Shown: positions 1 to 8,957, counted from the stretch's first letter. The stretch: 64,000 nucleotides of DNA from CAWEQO01 sp963811225 (GCA_963811225.1 CAWEQO010000007.1:124001-188000), one strand, 5' to 3'. The notes: generated from the letters alone by a model not told the origin. Translations and numbers: made by a program.

Positions 1-137
1 GCGCTGAGCTTGGCGTCCAACTCGATGCCGTTTGCGCCCTGTTCGAACGCCAATTGGAAGGCGGCAAGCGTGTTTTCAGGCGCATGCGCGCAAGCGCCGC
101 GATGCGCATACAGTACCGGCTTCGGTAAATCGATCAT
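1..137 (-). CDS. Glycerophosphodiester phosphodiesterase, N-terminal fragment
   Basis: Reading the minus strand from an ATG at 137 gives about 45 residues before the window edge. They contain the family signatures AHRG, PENTLAAF and GANGIELD, which are the N-terminal catalytic and substrate-binding motifs of GDPD/UgpQ enzymes that split glycerophosphodiesters into glycerol-3-phosphate and an alcohol. The ATG overlaps the TGA of the upstream AAA+ gene by 4 bp (ATGA at 134-137), so the two are probably translationally coupled. The gene is partial only because the window ends. Confidence 0.85.
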   Translation of the reverse strand, partial: MIDLPKPVLYAHRGACAHAPENTLAAFQLAFEQGANGIELDAKLS

Positions 138-1483
138 AAATCCACAAAATAGGCGCTGGCAGCCCGGTCGATCAAGTCGTTCGTGAGAGCCGGTTCGACG
201 CCGATATAGCGGCTGATGTCGACGATCTGATCGCACAGATCGCGTGGGTGAGAGGCACGCAGCTTGCGGTTGCGCTTAATGTACCACTCTTGCAGCAGAT
301 AGGCGAGGCCTTGATCGTTATAGGTCACTCCCTTTTGCTGGGCAACCCGCCGGAAGATCTCCCGGTAGGCCTCGTAATCGGGGTCGTTGATCTCCACCTT
401 ATGGCGCAGGCGGCGCAGGAAGGCCTCGTCGACCAGGTCGCGCGGCGGCAGATTGGTGGCGAAGATGACCAGCACGTCGAAGGGGATCTCGATCTTGCGA
501 CCGGTATGCAAGGTCAGGTAATCCTGGCGCATTTCGAGCGGTACGATCCAGCGGTTGAGCAGGTCGCGCGGGCGCACCAGCTGACGGCCAAAGTCATCGA
601 TTAGCAAGATGCCGCCGTTGGCTTTAACCTGAAAGGGGGCTTCGTAAAACTTGTTCACGTCATCGAAAACCAGGTCGAGGCCCTGGAGGGTCAGCTCGCC
701 GCCGACCATGATGAAGGGCCGGTGGATCTTCACCCAGCGCGCATCCCGGCGCGCGCTGCCGCGCATGGAACTGCCGTTCATATCGATCGATTCGTCTTCC
801 TGGGCGAGCTTATGGTTGAGTGAATCGTACAGCTTGACCACGTGGCCTTCAACGTAAAGGGCATAGGGGATGTAAATGTCTTGCGAGAGGATCAGGTTGC
901 CAATGGCGCGGGCGACGCTGGTCTTGCCGTTGCCGGGAGGGCCATACAAGAAGATGGAGGTATTCGAGTTGACTGCAGGGCCGATCATCTCGAAGGTGTT
1001 TTCGTCGATGACCAGGCTGGACAGAACCTGGCGCATGTTACGCTGAGTGACCAGCATGGTCCTGCGGCTTTGCTTCATGCAGGCGTCGCCATAAGCCTGG
1101 AGCGGCACCGGCGCCGGGCCAACATACTGACTGCGCTCCAGCGCTTCACGGGCGTGTTCGATGCCTGCCCCGGTGATCGCCCAGACATAGGCGCCTTCAC
1201 CCAAGCCCACGGTTTGGGCCGAGCGCACTTCCAGCAGCTTCTCGCGCTTCAGCGATTCCAGCGCCAAATCGATGATACCGGAGAATGGCAGGGCCACCTC
1301 TTCGGCAATCTTGAAGCCCGATAAGTACCCCTGATAGTACATCAGCTTGAGGATCAGATCCTGCAGCCAAAGCATCGTCAGACCGGTCTCTTCGATGGTT
1401 GTGACAGGAGCAGGGACAAAGGGAGCATCCGCTTCCGCGTGATTCGCCGGTTGGCTAGCAGGTCGCTTCGATGTAATCGCCAT
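134..1483 (-). CDS. AAA+ family ATPase with N-terminal winged-helix-like region
   Basis: A 449-residue protein. The central AAA+ module has Walker A GPPGNGKT near residue 180 and Walker B ILLIDDFGR near residue 295. An Asn in FATNLPP looks like sensor 1, and FLRRLRHKVEI carries arginine-finger-like residues. The first 140 residues include a helical segment (LILKLMYYQGYLSGFKIAEE) suggestive of a winged-helix module. The specific substrate is unknown; conserved bacterial AAA+ proteins of this layout lack an assigned function. A GGAGAG ribosome site lies about 7 nt upstream of the ATG, and the gene heads a unit that runs into the GDPD gene. Confidence 0.8.
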   Translation of the reverse strand: MAITSKRPASQPANHAEADAPFVPAPVTTIEETGLTMLWLQDLILKLMYYQGYLSGFKIAEEVALPFSGIIDLALESLKREKLLEVRSAQTVGLGEGAYVWAITGAGIEHAREALERSQYVGPAPVPLQAYGDACMKQSRRTMLVTQRNMRQVLSSLVIDENTFEMIGPAVNSNTSIFLYGPPGNGKTSVARAIGNLILSQDIYIPYALYVEGHVVKLYDSLNHKLAQEDESIDMNGSSMRGSARRDARWVKIHRPFIMVGGELTLQGLDLVFDDVNKFYEAPFQVKANGGILLIDDFGRQLVRPRDLLNRWIVPLEMRQDYLTLHTGRKIEIPFDVLVIFATNLPPRDLVDEAFLRRLRHKVEINDPDYEAYREIFRRVAQQKGVTYNDQGLAYLLQEWYIKRNRKLRASHPRDLCDQIVDISRYIGVEPALTNDLIDRAASAYFVDL

Positions 1484-1540
1484 GGCATTCTCTCCAGGAT
1501 CAAAGGCTATTGTTTTTAGATGGAATAATCGCTGATTTTT

Positions 1541-1546
1541 ATTATA
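1541..1546 (-). promoter_or_regulatory. Putative -10 box for the AAA+ ATPase gene
   Basis: The minus strand reads TATAAT here, about 58 nt upstream of the ATG at 1483. No good -35 hexamer is seen 16-18 nt further upstream, so the call rests on the perfect -10 only. The 167-bp gap to recJ is otherwise AT-rich and non-coding. Confidence 0.45.
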
Positions 1547-1606
1547 GCATGCCGCACATTTTAAGATTCTATACGGGCGGCTTACAGTTCGGTCGTATAT
1601 TTTTTT

Positions 1607-1641
1607 GTTCTACACCATCGACCATGGTTACGATGTAGAAC
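1607..1641. other. Hairpin downstream of recJ
   Basis: Eight-base arms GTTCTACA (1607-1614) and TGTAGAAC (1634-1641) flank a 19-nt loop. On the recJ (minus) transcript the stem is followed by an A-tract, not a U-tract, so it is not a standard intrinsic terminator for recJ. Confidence 0.4.
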
Positions 1642-1650
1642 CAATCGTCT

Positions 1651-3354
1651 TTAATTCTCTTCCCCGGCGGGCTTCAAATCGCGCACGTTGAGCTGCATGT
1701 ACTCCCGGTGGTTGTACTTGTTTTTCTCGAACGCATACAACACGTCCACCCGCTCAGGCATATTCTCGGCCCAGTGGCCCTGGCGGAAGGCGATGGCGTC
1801 GTAGACGATGCCGCCGTCACTGAGACTCAGGCGCAGGTGGCTCTTGTCCCGGCCAACGGTGCGGAAGCGCTGCACTTTTAAGTCCCTGGACACAAACAAG
1901 ACTGCCGGATTGTCGACGCCGGTGGGTTCCAACATTTGAATGAAACTGAGGATATCGTTCGGCCGCAGCTGGGCAAGGGTAACTTCCATATCGGCCCGCA
2001 TTACCGGGCGCAAATCTTTATTATCCAGTTCCCGCACCGCGATCTCGCGCATGCGCCGCATCAGTTCGGGGATGCGGTCGTTGCGGATGGTGAAGCCGGC
2101 CGCCATGGCGTGCCCGCCGTGGCGCTCGAACAGATCGGAGCATTCATCCAGGGCGTGGGTGATGTGAAACTCGGGGATGCTGCGGCAGGAGGCGCGGGTA
2201 AACTCTTCGCCCAGGCTGCCAACAATGGCGGGCCGGTAATATTGGTCCGTAAGGCGCGAGGCCACCAGCCCGACCACACCCATGTTGAACTCAGGGTGCA
2301 CGGCGAATATCAGATGGTCCACCTGGCCCACCTCGGCCATCATCTCGGCCTGCTGCTGCATCTTCTGGGTCAGCTCCTGGCGCTCGTGGTTCTGGTTGTC
2401 CAGCTGCTGAGCCAGCTTGCCGGCGACCTCAATCCGGTCGGTTGCAAGCAGCTCGAAGGCGGCCAGGGCCGAATCGAGACGTCCGGCGGCATTCAGGCGC
2501 GGCCCAATCACGAAGCCGATATCACGGGCGGTGATGGTTTCGATATCGAACATGGCCGCGCCGGCCAGCGAAAACAGGCCCTGACGGCGGCCGCAGCGCA
2601 GCACTTCCATCCCGGCCTTGACGATCGAGCGGTTCTCACCGACCAATGGGACGATATCGGCCACGGTGCCGACCGCGACCAGGTCGAGCTGGTCCTCCAG
2701 ATGCACCAGCCGGGACGGGCGCGACTTCACCAGCGCTTCGCAGATCTTAAAGGCCACACCCACCCCGGCCAGATTCTTTTCCGGATACAGGTCGCCGGGG
2801 CGCTTGGGACAGAGGACCGCCAACGCGGGTGGCAGATCTTCCTTGGGCTCGTGGTGGTCGCTGACAATCATGTCGATGCCGAGATTGCAACCGTGCTGGA
2901 CTTCGTTCGGCGAGCGGATGCCGCAGTCGACGGTCACGACAACCTTGACACCGTCTTCGGCCAGCGAGTCGAGCGCATCGATGTTCAGGCCGTAGCCCTC
3001 GTCGAAGCGGTTGGGGATGTAGCCCTGGACGTGAGCGCCCATCTGGTTCAGCACCCCTACCATTAACGTGGTGGCGGTGACGCCATCAACATCATAGTCG
3101 CCGTAGATCGCAATGCGCTCGCCCTGATCCAGCGCCCTGAGCAGGCGCTCGACGGCGATGTCCATATCGGTCATTAAAAAAGGGTCGTGGATCGCTCCAC
3201 CTTGCGAAAGGTAGTTTTGCGCCGCGGGACGATCACAGATGCTGCGATTGAATAAGAGTTGTTTTAATATGTCGGGATAATCGCCGAGCGCCCGGCTCGC
3301 CTCTAGCGTGATCGGGGCCGCAATTTGCCAGCGTTTTCTCAATGGAACCTGCAT
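1651..3354 (-). CDS. recJ: Single-stranded-DNA-specific exonuclease RecJ
   Basis: RecJ degrades single-stranded DNA 5' to 3' in recombinational, mismatch and base-excision repair. The DHH domain is clear: AIYGDYDVDGVTATTLM, VTVDCGI and VSDHHEP supply the metal-binding Asp and His residues. The DHHA1 region contains ERHGGHAMAAGFTI, and an OB-type C-terminal region follows (VQRFRTVGRDKSHLRL). About 567 residues is typical. I place the start at the ATG at 3354 because GAGGAG directly precedes it; upstream in-frame ATG (3369) and TTG (3402) codons lack a ribosome site. It is divergent from tgt. Confidence 0.92.
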   Translation of the reverse strand: MQVPLRKRWQIAAPITLEASRALGDYPDILKQLLFNRSICDRPAAQNYLSQGGAIHDPFLMTDMDIAVERLLRALDQGERIAIYGDYDVDGVTATTLMVGVLNQMGAHVQGYIPNRFDEGYGLNIDALDSLAEDGVKVVVTVDCGIRSPNEVQHGCNLGIDMIVSDHHEPKEDLPPALAVLCPKRPGDLYPEKNLAGVGVAFKICEALVKSRPSRLVHLEDQLDLVAVGTVADIVPLVGENRSIVKAGMEVLRCGRRQGLFSLAGAAMFDIETITARDIGFVIGPRLNAAGRLDSALAAFELLATDRIEVAGKLAQQLDNQNHERQELTQKMQQQAEMMAEVGQVDHLIFAVHPEFNMGVVGLVASRLTDQYYRPAIVGSLGEEFTRASCRSIPEFHITHALDECSDLFERHGGHAMAAGFTIRNDRIPELMRRMREIAVRELDNKDLRPVMRADMEVTLAQLRPNDILSFIQMLEPTGVDNPAVLFVSRDLKVQRFRTVGRDKSHLRLSLSDGGIVYDAIAFRQGHWAENMPERVDVLYAFEKNKYNHREYMQLNVRDLKPAGEEN

Positions 3355-3440
3355 GTTCTCCTCATTCATATCTGGGCTGCGTTCAGGGATTTTGCGTGGC
3401 AAACGGTAATCAGCTGCTTTACCGGGATGTCTACAGAGTT

Positions 3441-3469
3441 AGTATACTGAATTGGCGCATATCCCGCAA
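3441..3469 (-). promoter_or_regulatory. Putative recJ promoter
   Basis: On the minus strand TTGCGG (3464-3469) and TATACT (3441-3446) are separated by 17 nt. Transcription would start near 3434, giving recJ a leader of about 80 nt. It faces away from the tgt promoter. Confidence 0.5.
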
Positions 3470-3499
3470 GTGGAGCCTGATCAGAGGGCACATCCAAGG

Positions 3500-3505
3500 T
3501 ATAAT
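3500..3505 (+). promoter_or_regulatory. Putative tgt -10 box, near-leaderless start
   Basis: A perfect TATAAT ends only 10 nt before the tgt ATG at 3516, so the transcript would have a 5' leader of just a few nucleotides. The -35 region is weak. Confidence 0.5.
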
Positions 3506-3515
3506 CCCAGGAACG

Positions 3516-4649
3516 ATGGAAACAAGCAAACCTGCCTTTACCTTTGAACTCTTGGCCCAGGATGGCAACGCCCGGGCCGGTGTGTTCCACACCCCTCACG
3601 GCGACCTGGAGACGCCGGTATTTGCGCCGGTGGGCACGCAAGCCACGGTTAAGGCTGTCACGCCACAGCAGCTGGAAGAACTGGGGGCATCCCTGGTGCT
3701 GGCGAACACCTATCACCTGTACCTGCGGCCCGGCGCGGATATCGTGGCCGAGATGGGCGGGCTGCATGAATTCATGCAGTGGCCCAAGCCGATGCTGACC
3801 GACTCGGGTGGGTTCCAGGTGTTCTCGCTGAGCGATATCAATCAAGTGGACGATGAGGGGGTCACCTTCAAAAGCCACATCGACGGCTCGATGCACCGGC
3901 TTACACCGGAGAAATCAATCGAGGTGCAGGAAAAGCTGGGCGCTGACATCATCATGGCCTTCGACGAGTGCGCCCCGCCCTACGACCGGGAGTACATCCA
4001 GCGTGCCATGCGGCGCACGCACGCCTGGGCCGAACGCTGCAAACAGGCCAAGCAGCGGCCCGACCAGGCCTTGTTCGGCATCGTGCAGGGGGGCATCTTC
4101 GAAGATTTGCGGCGCAAGTCGGCCGAGGCGATCTCAGCGATGGGTTTTCCGGGCCACGCCATCGGCGGGCTGTCGGTGGGTGAGACCAAGCCGGAGATGC
4201 ACGCCATGATCGAGGTGGTCAACGCGGTCCTGCCGGATAACAAACCACGCTATCTGATGGGTGTGGGCGCGCCGGAAGATCTGATCAACGGCGTGCTGCG
4301 TGGGGTGGATATCTTCGACTGTGTGCTGCCGACCCGCCTGGCGCGCCATCAGGCCGCCATGACCCGCTCAGGAAGGCTGAACTTAATGAACGCCGTGCAT
4401 GCCCGCAGCCACGAGCCCATCGACCCGGCCTGCAGCTGCTACACCTGCCGTCACTTTACCCGGGCTTACCTGCGCCACCTGATTGTCGCCAAGGAAATTC
4501 TGGCTTCAACCTTAATCTCTATTCACAACATCCATACTCTGGTAACATTAATGGGTGACGCTCGCCAGGCGATCCTGGAGGGACGCTACCAGGCGTTTAT
4601 GCGGGCGTTCTTCGAACAATACGAGCTGAGTGGGGAAAAACAAGCCTGA
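3516..4649 (+). CDS. tgt: Queuine/preQ1 tRNA-ribosyltransferase
   Basis: Swaps guanine-34 of GUN-anticodon tRNAs for preQ1 in queuosine synthesis. The 377-residue protein shows LTDSGGFQVFSLS, which carries the general catalytic Asp. VDIFDCVLPTRLARH carries the nucleophilic Asp and tRNA contacts. The C-terminal zinc site is CSCYTCRHFTRAYLRHL with a downstream His. The frame is open 58 codons further upstream, but family alignment begins at METSKPAF and the upstream codons cover the promoter region, so I use the ATG at 3516. uppP follows 72 nt downstream. No other queuosine genes are in the window. Confidence 0.95.
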   Translation: METSKPAFTFELLAQDGNARAGVFHTPHGDLETPVFAPVGTQATVKAVTPQQLEELGASLVLANTYHLYLRPGADIVAEMGGLHEFMQWPKPMLTDSGGFQVFSLSDINQVDDEGVTFKSHIDGSMHRLTPEKSIEVQEKLGADIIMAFDECAPPYDREYIQRAMRRTHAWAERCKQAKQRPDQALFGIVQGGIFEDLRRKSAEAISAMGFPGHAIGGLSVGETKPEMHAMIEVVNAVLPDNKPRYLMGVGAPEDLINGVLRGVDIFDCVLPTRLARHQAAMTRSGRLNLMNAVHARSHEPIDPACSCYTCRHFTRAYLRHLIVAKEILASTLISIHNIHTLVTLMGDARQAILEGRYQAFMRAFFEQYELSGEKQA

Positions 4650-4721
4650 AACCCAAGGCGCCCGTCGAGAGCCCTGGCGCCCCAATCCGCAGCTCCAAAA
4701 CTTAACTGAGGGAAAGCGATT

Positions 4722-5543
4722 ATGACCGTCTTACAAGCGTTGATTCTTGGGATCGTTCAAGGTGTGACCGAATTCCTGCCAATCTCCAGCTCAGGCCACC
4801 TGGTGCTGGTGCCGTTCCTGTTCAACTGGCAGATCCCGTCCGATCAAGCCTTCTCGTTCGACGTGCTGGTGCAGCTCGGCACTTTGCTGGCCGTGTTTGC
4901 TTATTTCTGGCGTGACCTGTATGAGATCATCCGCTGTTTTTTGATTGCCCTGTCCCACCGGCGCCCGTTCGAATCGCCGGAAGCCCGCCTGGGTTGGTAC
5001 CTGATCATCTCCGCCATCCCGGCCTCGATCGTGGGGCTGCTGTTCAAGAGCCAGATCGAGCTGGCCTTCGCAAGCCCTGGCATGGTGGCGGTGTTCCTGT
5101 TCGTCACGGCGCTGCTACTGGTGGTGGCAGAACGCTTCGGCCAGCGCCGCCGTGAGCTGGTTCAGATGAACTGGCTGGATGCGGTCTGGATTGGGGCGGC
5201 GCAGGTGCTGTCCTTGTTTCCGGGCGTTTCCCGGTCCGGCTCAACCATCGCCGGCGGGATGACCCGCAACCTGGAACGCCAGAGCGCCGGGCGGTTTGCC
5301 TTTTTGATGTCGATCCCGGTGATGCTCGGCGCTGGGCTGGTTAGCTCCCTGGATTTGATTGGAATGCCCAACCTGTCGAGCTTCTTGCCGGTGCTGGCGG
5401 TCGGGTTCTTGACCGCGGCGGTCGTCGGTTACCTGTCCATCGCCTGGCTGTTGTCTTATCTCAACCGGCACTCCCTAATACCTTTCGCCGTTTACTGCTC
5501 TGTGCTGGCCGTGGTGATCCTCGTATTGTATTATGTTGCATAA
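4722..5543 (+). CDS. uppP: Undecaprenyl-diphosphatase UppP/BacA
   Basis: An integral membrane phosphatase that recycles undecaprenyl diphosphate to the monophosphate lipid carrier for peptidoglycan and polysaccharide export. The 273-residue protein has the two family motifs: QGVTEFLPISSSGHL near the N-terminus and PGVSRSGSTI around residue 170. About eight hydrophobic segments are visible. A GAGGG ribosome site lies just before the ATG. The last 11 bp overlap the following lipoprotein gene, implying co-expression. Confidence 0.95.
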   Translation: MTVLQALILGIVQGVTEFLPISSSGHLVLVPFLFNWQIPSDQAFSFDVLVQLGTLLAVFAYFWRDLYEIIRCFLIALSHRRPFESPEARLGWYLIISAIPASIVGLLFKSQIELAFASPGMVAVFLFVTALLLVVAERFGQRRRELVQMNWLDAVWIGAAQVLSLFPGVSRSGSTIAGGMTRNLERQSAGRFAFLMSIPVMLGAGLVSSLDLIGMPNLSSFLPVLAVGFLTAAVVGYLSIAWLLSYLNRHSLIPFAVYCSVLAVVILVLYYVA

Positions 5544-6282
5544 GCATGGCAACAAATTTACCGTCGTCGTTCCACTCCTGATCATCCTGTTTCTGACGGG
5601 CTGCGCGCCCGCACAAACGACACCCATCCCAACCCCCGTGATCTGGCAAGTGCAGTACACCTCTTCACTCGGCTGGATGGGCGTCGATCTTAATGCCTGC
5701 ACACAGCAGCTCAGCGGCATCGCTTTGGTCGTGAACAAGTTACCGGCTTCGGCGCTGGACCCGGAGAACGCTCGCTTCAGCCTGCGTTGGGGCCCGCCGG
5801 CCAGCATCCCTGGAGCAGCGGCGGTAATCGGAGAGGACCAGCTCGTTTTCATCACCCATCCGGATAACCCGATCCACAGCCTGTCGTTCGAGCAGGTGCA
5901 GGCGATCTACTCGGGTGGGACGCGCAGTTGGGACAACCTGGCTGCGGAGGGCAGCCCGGCGAGCGGCAGGATCAGCGTGTGGGAATACCCGCAGGGCGAA
6001 GACGTCCAGCAAGTGTTCGATGCCCTGGTCCAGCGCCAGGGATCACCGCCCGGCTTCGCGCAAGTGGCGCCCGATCCGCAGACGATGATCGCGGCGGTGT
6101 CCGGCGACCCGGCTGGGATCGGCTTCATCCCCGCCCGCTGGCTGACGGATGCAGTGCAGCCCATCAACCTGAACGGGGCCGACCCGGCCCTGCTGGTGCA
6201 GCCCATCCTGGCGCTGATCGCGCAACCTCTCGAGGGGGCCGAGAAGGACTGGCTGCTGTGCTTGCAGGAAAAGATCAAGTAG
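5533..6282 (+). CDS. PstS-like (PBP-fold) lipoprotein
   Basis: A 249-residue predicted lipoprotein: hydrophobic signal plus lipobox LTGC, followed by a Thr/Pro-rich linker. The body looks like a phosphate-binding-type periplasmic domain. LVFITHPDNPIHSLSFEQVQAIYSGGTRSWDNL matches in style the segment in PstS-like proteins where the anion site and the 'I-F-x-G-x-x-x-x-W' stretch lie. It is shorter than true PstS, and no pst ABC genes are nearby. It overlaps uppP by 11 bp, so a role near the envelope or in sensing phosphate released by UppP is possible, but this is inference. Confidence 0.6.
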   Translation: MLHKHGNKFTVVVPLLIILFLTGCAPAQTTPIPTPVIWQVQYTSSLGWMGVDLNACTQQLSGIALVVNKLPASALDPENARFSLRWGPPASIPGAAAVIGEDQLVFITHPDNPIHSLSFEQVQAIYSGGTRSWDNLAAEGSPASGRISVWEYPQGEDVQQVFDALVQRQGSPPGFAQVAPDPQTMIAAVSGDPAGIGFIPARWLTDAVQPINLNGADPALLVQPILALIAQPLEGAEKDWLLCLQEKIK

Positions 6283-6358
6283 AGAGAACAGAGAGCAGAA
6301 AATCGTCAGAACCCCCGAAGGATCGGGGGTTCTGACGATTTTCTGCTCTCTGTTCTCT
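6283..6358. terminator. 36-bp perfect hairpin between convergent genes
   Basis: Arms 6283-6318 and 6323-6358 are exact reverse complements around an AGGA loop. The structure starts one base after the lipoprotein stop and ends six bases before the chbG-like stop. It is followed by T-rich sequence on the plus strand, so it likely ends transcription from both sides. The stem is far longer than an intrinsic terminator needs. Confidence 0.75.
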
Positions 6359-6364
6359 TTTTCT

Positions 6365-7255
6365 TTATTTCGGCATCAAGTGCTGCAAGTCACGGTAGCC
6401 GATGACGCGGACGCCGCAGTTCTGCAAGAACTTGCGCATGGCTTCGCTGGTGAAGGTCTCGTAGTCGCCGACGCGGCTGCGCCAATCGGGTGTGATGGCG
6501 CGCAGCTCGGGCGTGTCTTTGGATGGGTGGATGATGAAGTGGGTGATGCCGGGCGGCAGATCTGAGATGGCCTTCTGGGCGCGCTCCAGGCGGTTGTCGG
6601 GGTTTTCCAGGTGCACGGTGTCCATGTTATCCAGCAAGGGCACGCCCTGCTCTTCCAGCACGTCCACCATCTGCATGGCGATTTGGACGGTCTCGGGGTC
6701 CAGATTCAGCCTGGCCCAACCGGCCTCGTCGAAGCGGAACATCATGATCGGCAGCCGGGCTTGAATGGCGCTCTGAATGTATGCGCCGACGAACTTGGGA
6801 TGCGCCAGGGTGCCCATGTGGGTGTCAGCGTGGGTGGGGTTGATTCCGGCCTGAGTGGCCCGGGCGATCTGCGCCTGGATCTCCACCAAGGCGGCGGCAG
6901 GGTCGGCGTGCTCCTGGGCCTGGGCCGATGTGGGATAGAAAAAGCCTTGATCATCGAGCATGCCCGACTGCGGGTCTCGGGTCGAGATGGGCCCCCAGCG
7001 GTAGTTCTTCCACTCGCTGGTGAGGGTCAGGTGGACGCCCATGTCGGCCTGCGGGTGGATGCGGCAGTACTCGGCTGCATCCAGGAACCAGGGACAGGGG
7101 ACCATGGTAGCGCCCGAGGAAATCAGCCCGAAATCGACCAGATCGGCGAAAGCGGCGACGCTGGCCTGGCACATGCCGATGTCATCGGTGTGGATGATCA
7201 CGGCGCGATCGTTGTTATTCAAGCCTAGTTTTTTGAGAATTGGGTTTGGTTTCAT
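6365..7255 (-). CDS. ChbG/YdjC-family carbohydrate deacetylase
   Basis: A 296-residue protein of the YdjC-like deacetylase family, which removes acetyl groups from chito-oligosaccharides or related sugars. Metal-binding motifs are visible: VIIHTDDIGM near the N-terminus (Asp pair), DMGVHLTLTSEW (His) and ADTHMGTL (His). The ATG shares a 4-bp overlap with the stop of the upstream alpha/beta hydrolase gene, so both are co-transcribed. The substrate is not determined by the sequence. Confidence 0.85.
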   Translation of the reverse strand: MKPNPILKKLGLNNNDRAVIIHTDDIGMCQASVAAFADLVDFGLISSGATMVPCPWFLDAAEYCRIHPQADMGVHLTLTSEWKNYRWGPISTRDPQSGMLDDQGFFYPTSAQAQEHADPAAALVEIQAQIARATQAGINPTHADTHMGTLAHPKFVGAYIQSAIQARLPIMMFRFDEAGWARLNLDPETVQIAMQMVDVLEEQGVPLLDNMDTVHLENPDNRLERAQKAISDLPPGITHFIIHPSKDTPELRAITPDWRSRVGDYETFTSEAMRKFLQNCGVRVIGYRDLQHLMPK

Positions 7256-8070
7256 CGTTTTGCAATAAAGTGTGTGACTGCGTTCAAGAAGGGTCCGAAT
7301 TGTTCTCGGCGGATATTGTGGCCGGCGCCTGGGATATGGACGACCTGGCCTTTTTTACGCCACATCTTTGTGGCCTCCTGGGCAATTTCAGGGGTGACGA
7401 TCGCGCCAAGCTCTGGATCACCGGTAATGAGCAGCACCGGGACGGAGATCTTCGAGGCAACTTCACGCCAGGGGATGGGCGGCTCTTTCATCGCAGCCGC
7501 GACCTGGGGCTTGACCTGCTGCTTGGCCTTGGCCCATTGGAACCATTCCACGTCGTCCCATTTGGGATTTTCGCGCTTGCCCATCTCGCTTAGCTCCTCG
7601 AGGGTCATCTTGTGCTGGTCGTTCAAGCGCTGGTGCATGCTCCGGAGCCACTGCTTTTGCTCCTCGCTCGGCGGTCCGGGGGCTTCCTCACGCCAGGGTG
7701 GGTCTTCCAGGGCCGCGCCGCGGATCAACTCCGGGTAGGTCCCGGCGACCACGGCTGCGGTCTGAGCGCCCATCGAGTGGCCGACCAGCACCGGGCGGTC
7801 GAGCTGCAAGGTGCGGATGACCGCGGCGACGTCGGCGGCCATGGTGCGAGCGCCGTAGCCGCTCTCGGGAGCATCGGAGAGACCGTGGCCGCGAGCGTCG
7901 ATCATGACAAGGTCATAGTCGGGCTCCAGAATGAGGGCCAGGCGGCTCCAGCAAAGGCCGTTATCGCTGAAACCGTGCAGCAAAACCACCGGGGGCTTCT
8001 CGTCACCGGTGCGGTAGTAGTGGATCTTGACACCATCGGATTGGACAGAGCCATAGAAGAGTCTTGACAT
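7252..8070 (-). CDS. Alpha/beta hydrolase
   Basis: A 272-residue alpha/beta-hydrolase fold protein. The oxyanion region is LLHGFSDNG, the nucleophile elbow is VGHSMGAQ, the acid is probably Asp in ITGDPELGAIV, and the catalytic His is in IPGAGHNIRRE. There is no signal peptide, so it is cytoplasmic. Substrate unknown. It is translationally coupled to the deacetylase gene downstream and lies 13 bp from the FtsB-like gene upstream. Confidence 0.85.
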   Translation of the reverse strand: MSRLFYGSVQSDGVKIHYYRTGDEKPPVVLLHGFSDNGLCWSRLALILEPDYDLVMIDARGHGLSDAPESGYGARTMAADVAAVIRTLQLDRPVLVGHSMGAQTAAVVAGTYPELIRGAALEDPPWREEAPGPPSEEQKQWLRSMHQRLNDQHKMTLEELSEMGKRENPKWDDVEWFQWAKAKQQVKPQVAAAMKEPPIPWREVASKISVPVLLITGDPELGAIVTPEIAQEATKMWRKKGQVVHIPGAGHNIRREQFGPFLNAVTHFIAKR

Positions 8071-8083
8071 GAAACGTCCTTTT

Positions 8084-8467
8084 CTACTCGCCCAGGATCA
8101 ACATGCGCCAGATTTGCCATTTGGGCACGGGGGTCAGGGTCGGCTCGACCGTGATCACAGGGGTGGGCGTAACCCCTTCTCCCGGCAGCGGTACGATCAC
8201 CACATCACCAGGGCGCTGCAAATGGCCTTGCTCGCGGGCCCAGTCTTCGACCGCCAGATCGGAAGTGGCGTAGTCGATCTGGGCCTGGAGCGCTGCCTCC
8301 GTACGCAGCAGATTGACGGCCTCGGTCTGCATGCGGTCACGCTGAGCGTTTTGTTTGGACAGCTCGGTCAGACGCGCGTTGAGGTCCATCATCAGGAACA
8401 CAAACAGGATGATGACGCCAGCGACCACAATTTGTTTTCGATTGATCTGCAGTGGGCCGTTTCCCAT
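8084..8467 (-). CDS. FtsB/DivIC-type septum formation initiator
   Basis: A 127-residue bitopic protein: short cytoplasmic start, one membrane helix (IVVAGVIILFVFLMM), then a coiled coil, then VEDWAREQGHLQRPGDVVIV, which matches the conserved FtsB/DivIC turn before the C-terminal region. A Thr/Pro-rich tail follows. These proteins link FtsL and FtsQ/DivIB in the division complex. On the minus strand TTGCCC-17-TAATAT (8074-8102 region excluded; boxes at 8474-8479 and 8497-8502) ends 6 nt before the ATG, suggesting a leaderless start. Confidence 0.75.
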   Translation of the reverse strand: MGNGPLQINRKQIVVAGVIILFVFLMMDLNARLTELSKQNAQRDRMQTEAVNLLRTEAALQAQIDYATSDLAVEDWAREQGHLQRPGDVVIVPLPGEGVTPTPVITVEPTLTPVPKWQIWRMLILGE

Positions 8468-8602
8468 GTCTCAATATTACTCTAGATAAAGTAAGAGGGC
8501 AAGCAATTTTGGTGAGCCTCACCTGCCCTTTTGTTTGGGTGGATGCAAGAGTTGGACCCGGCTGACCAGGGTGCACGAGGCCCGGATAACACGGAGAATC
8601 GA

Positions 8603-8630
8603 ATAAAAAAGACCCCGGTTTCCCGGGGTC
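8603..8630 (-). terminator. Intrinsic terminator of tRNA-Leu
   Basis: On the minus strand GACCCCGG-GAAA-CCGGGGTC is followed by six U residues. It sits 5 nt after the mature tRNA 3' end and is a textbook Rho-independent terminator. Confidence 0.9.
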
Positions 8631-8635
8631 TTGTG

Positions 8636-8719
<84 letters not shown>

Positions 8720-8957
8720 ATCTCTTAGCGGCGAGGGTTATTTTATCTTATTCTGTCAGTTTGTCAACCTTTTAAGAAAAGTCGATTGCCAACCGCATCC
8801 TGGCAAGCGCCATCTCTATTCAAAGGCCCATGGGAAGGTCATCGCGAAGGGAGCTTTTCCTGATCGGTTGTTGAAATAAGGCCTTGGGGAACACCTCTTG
8901 CAACAAATTTCCCACGGACTCGATTGAATTGTTAACTGGTTGTTATGCCAGCCATGC

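Noticed and set aside
1607..1641. Intrinsic terminator of recJ
   Set aside because: On the recJ transcript the stem is followed by A residues, not U residues.
3342..3515. 58-codon N-terminal extension of tgt
   Set aside because: It covers the recJ start region and the tgt promoter, and has no Tgt homology.
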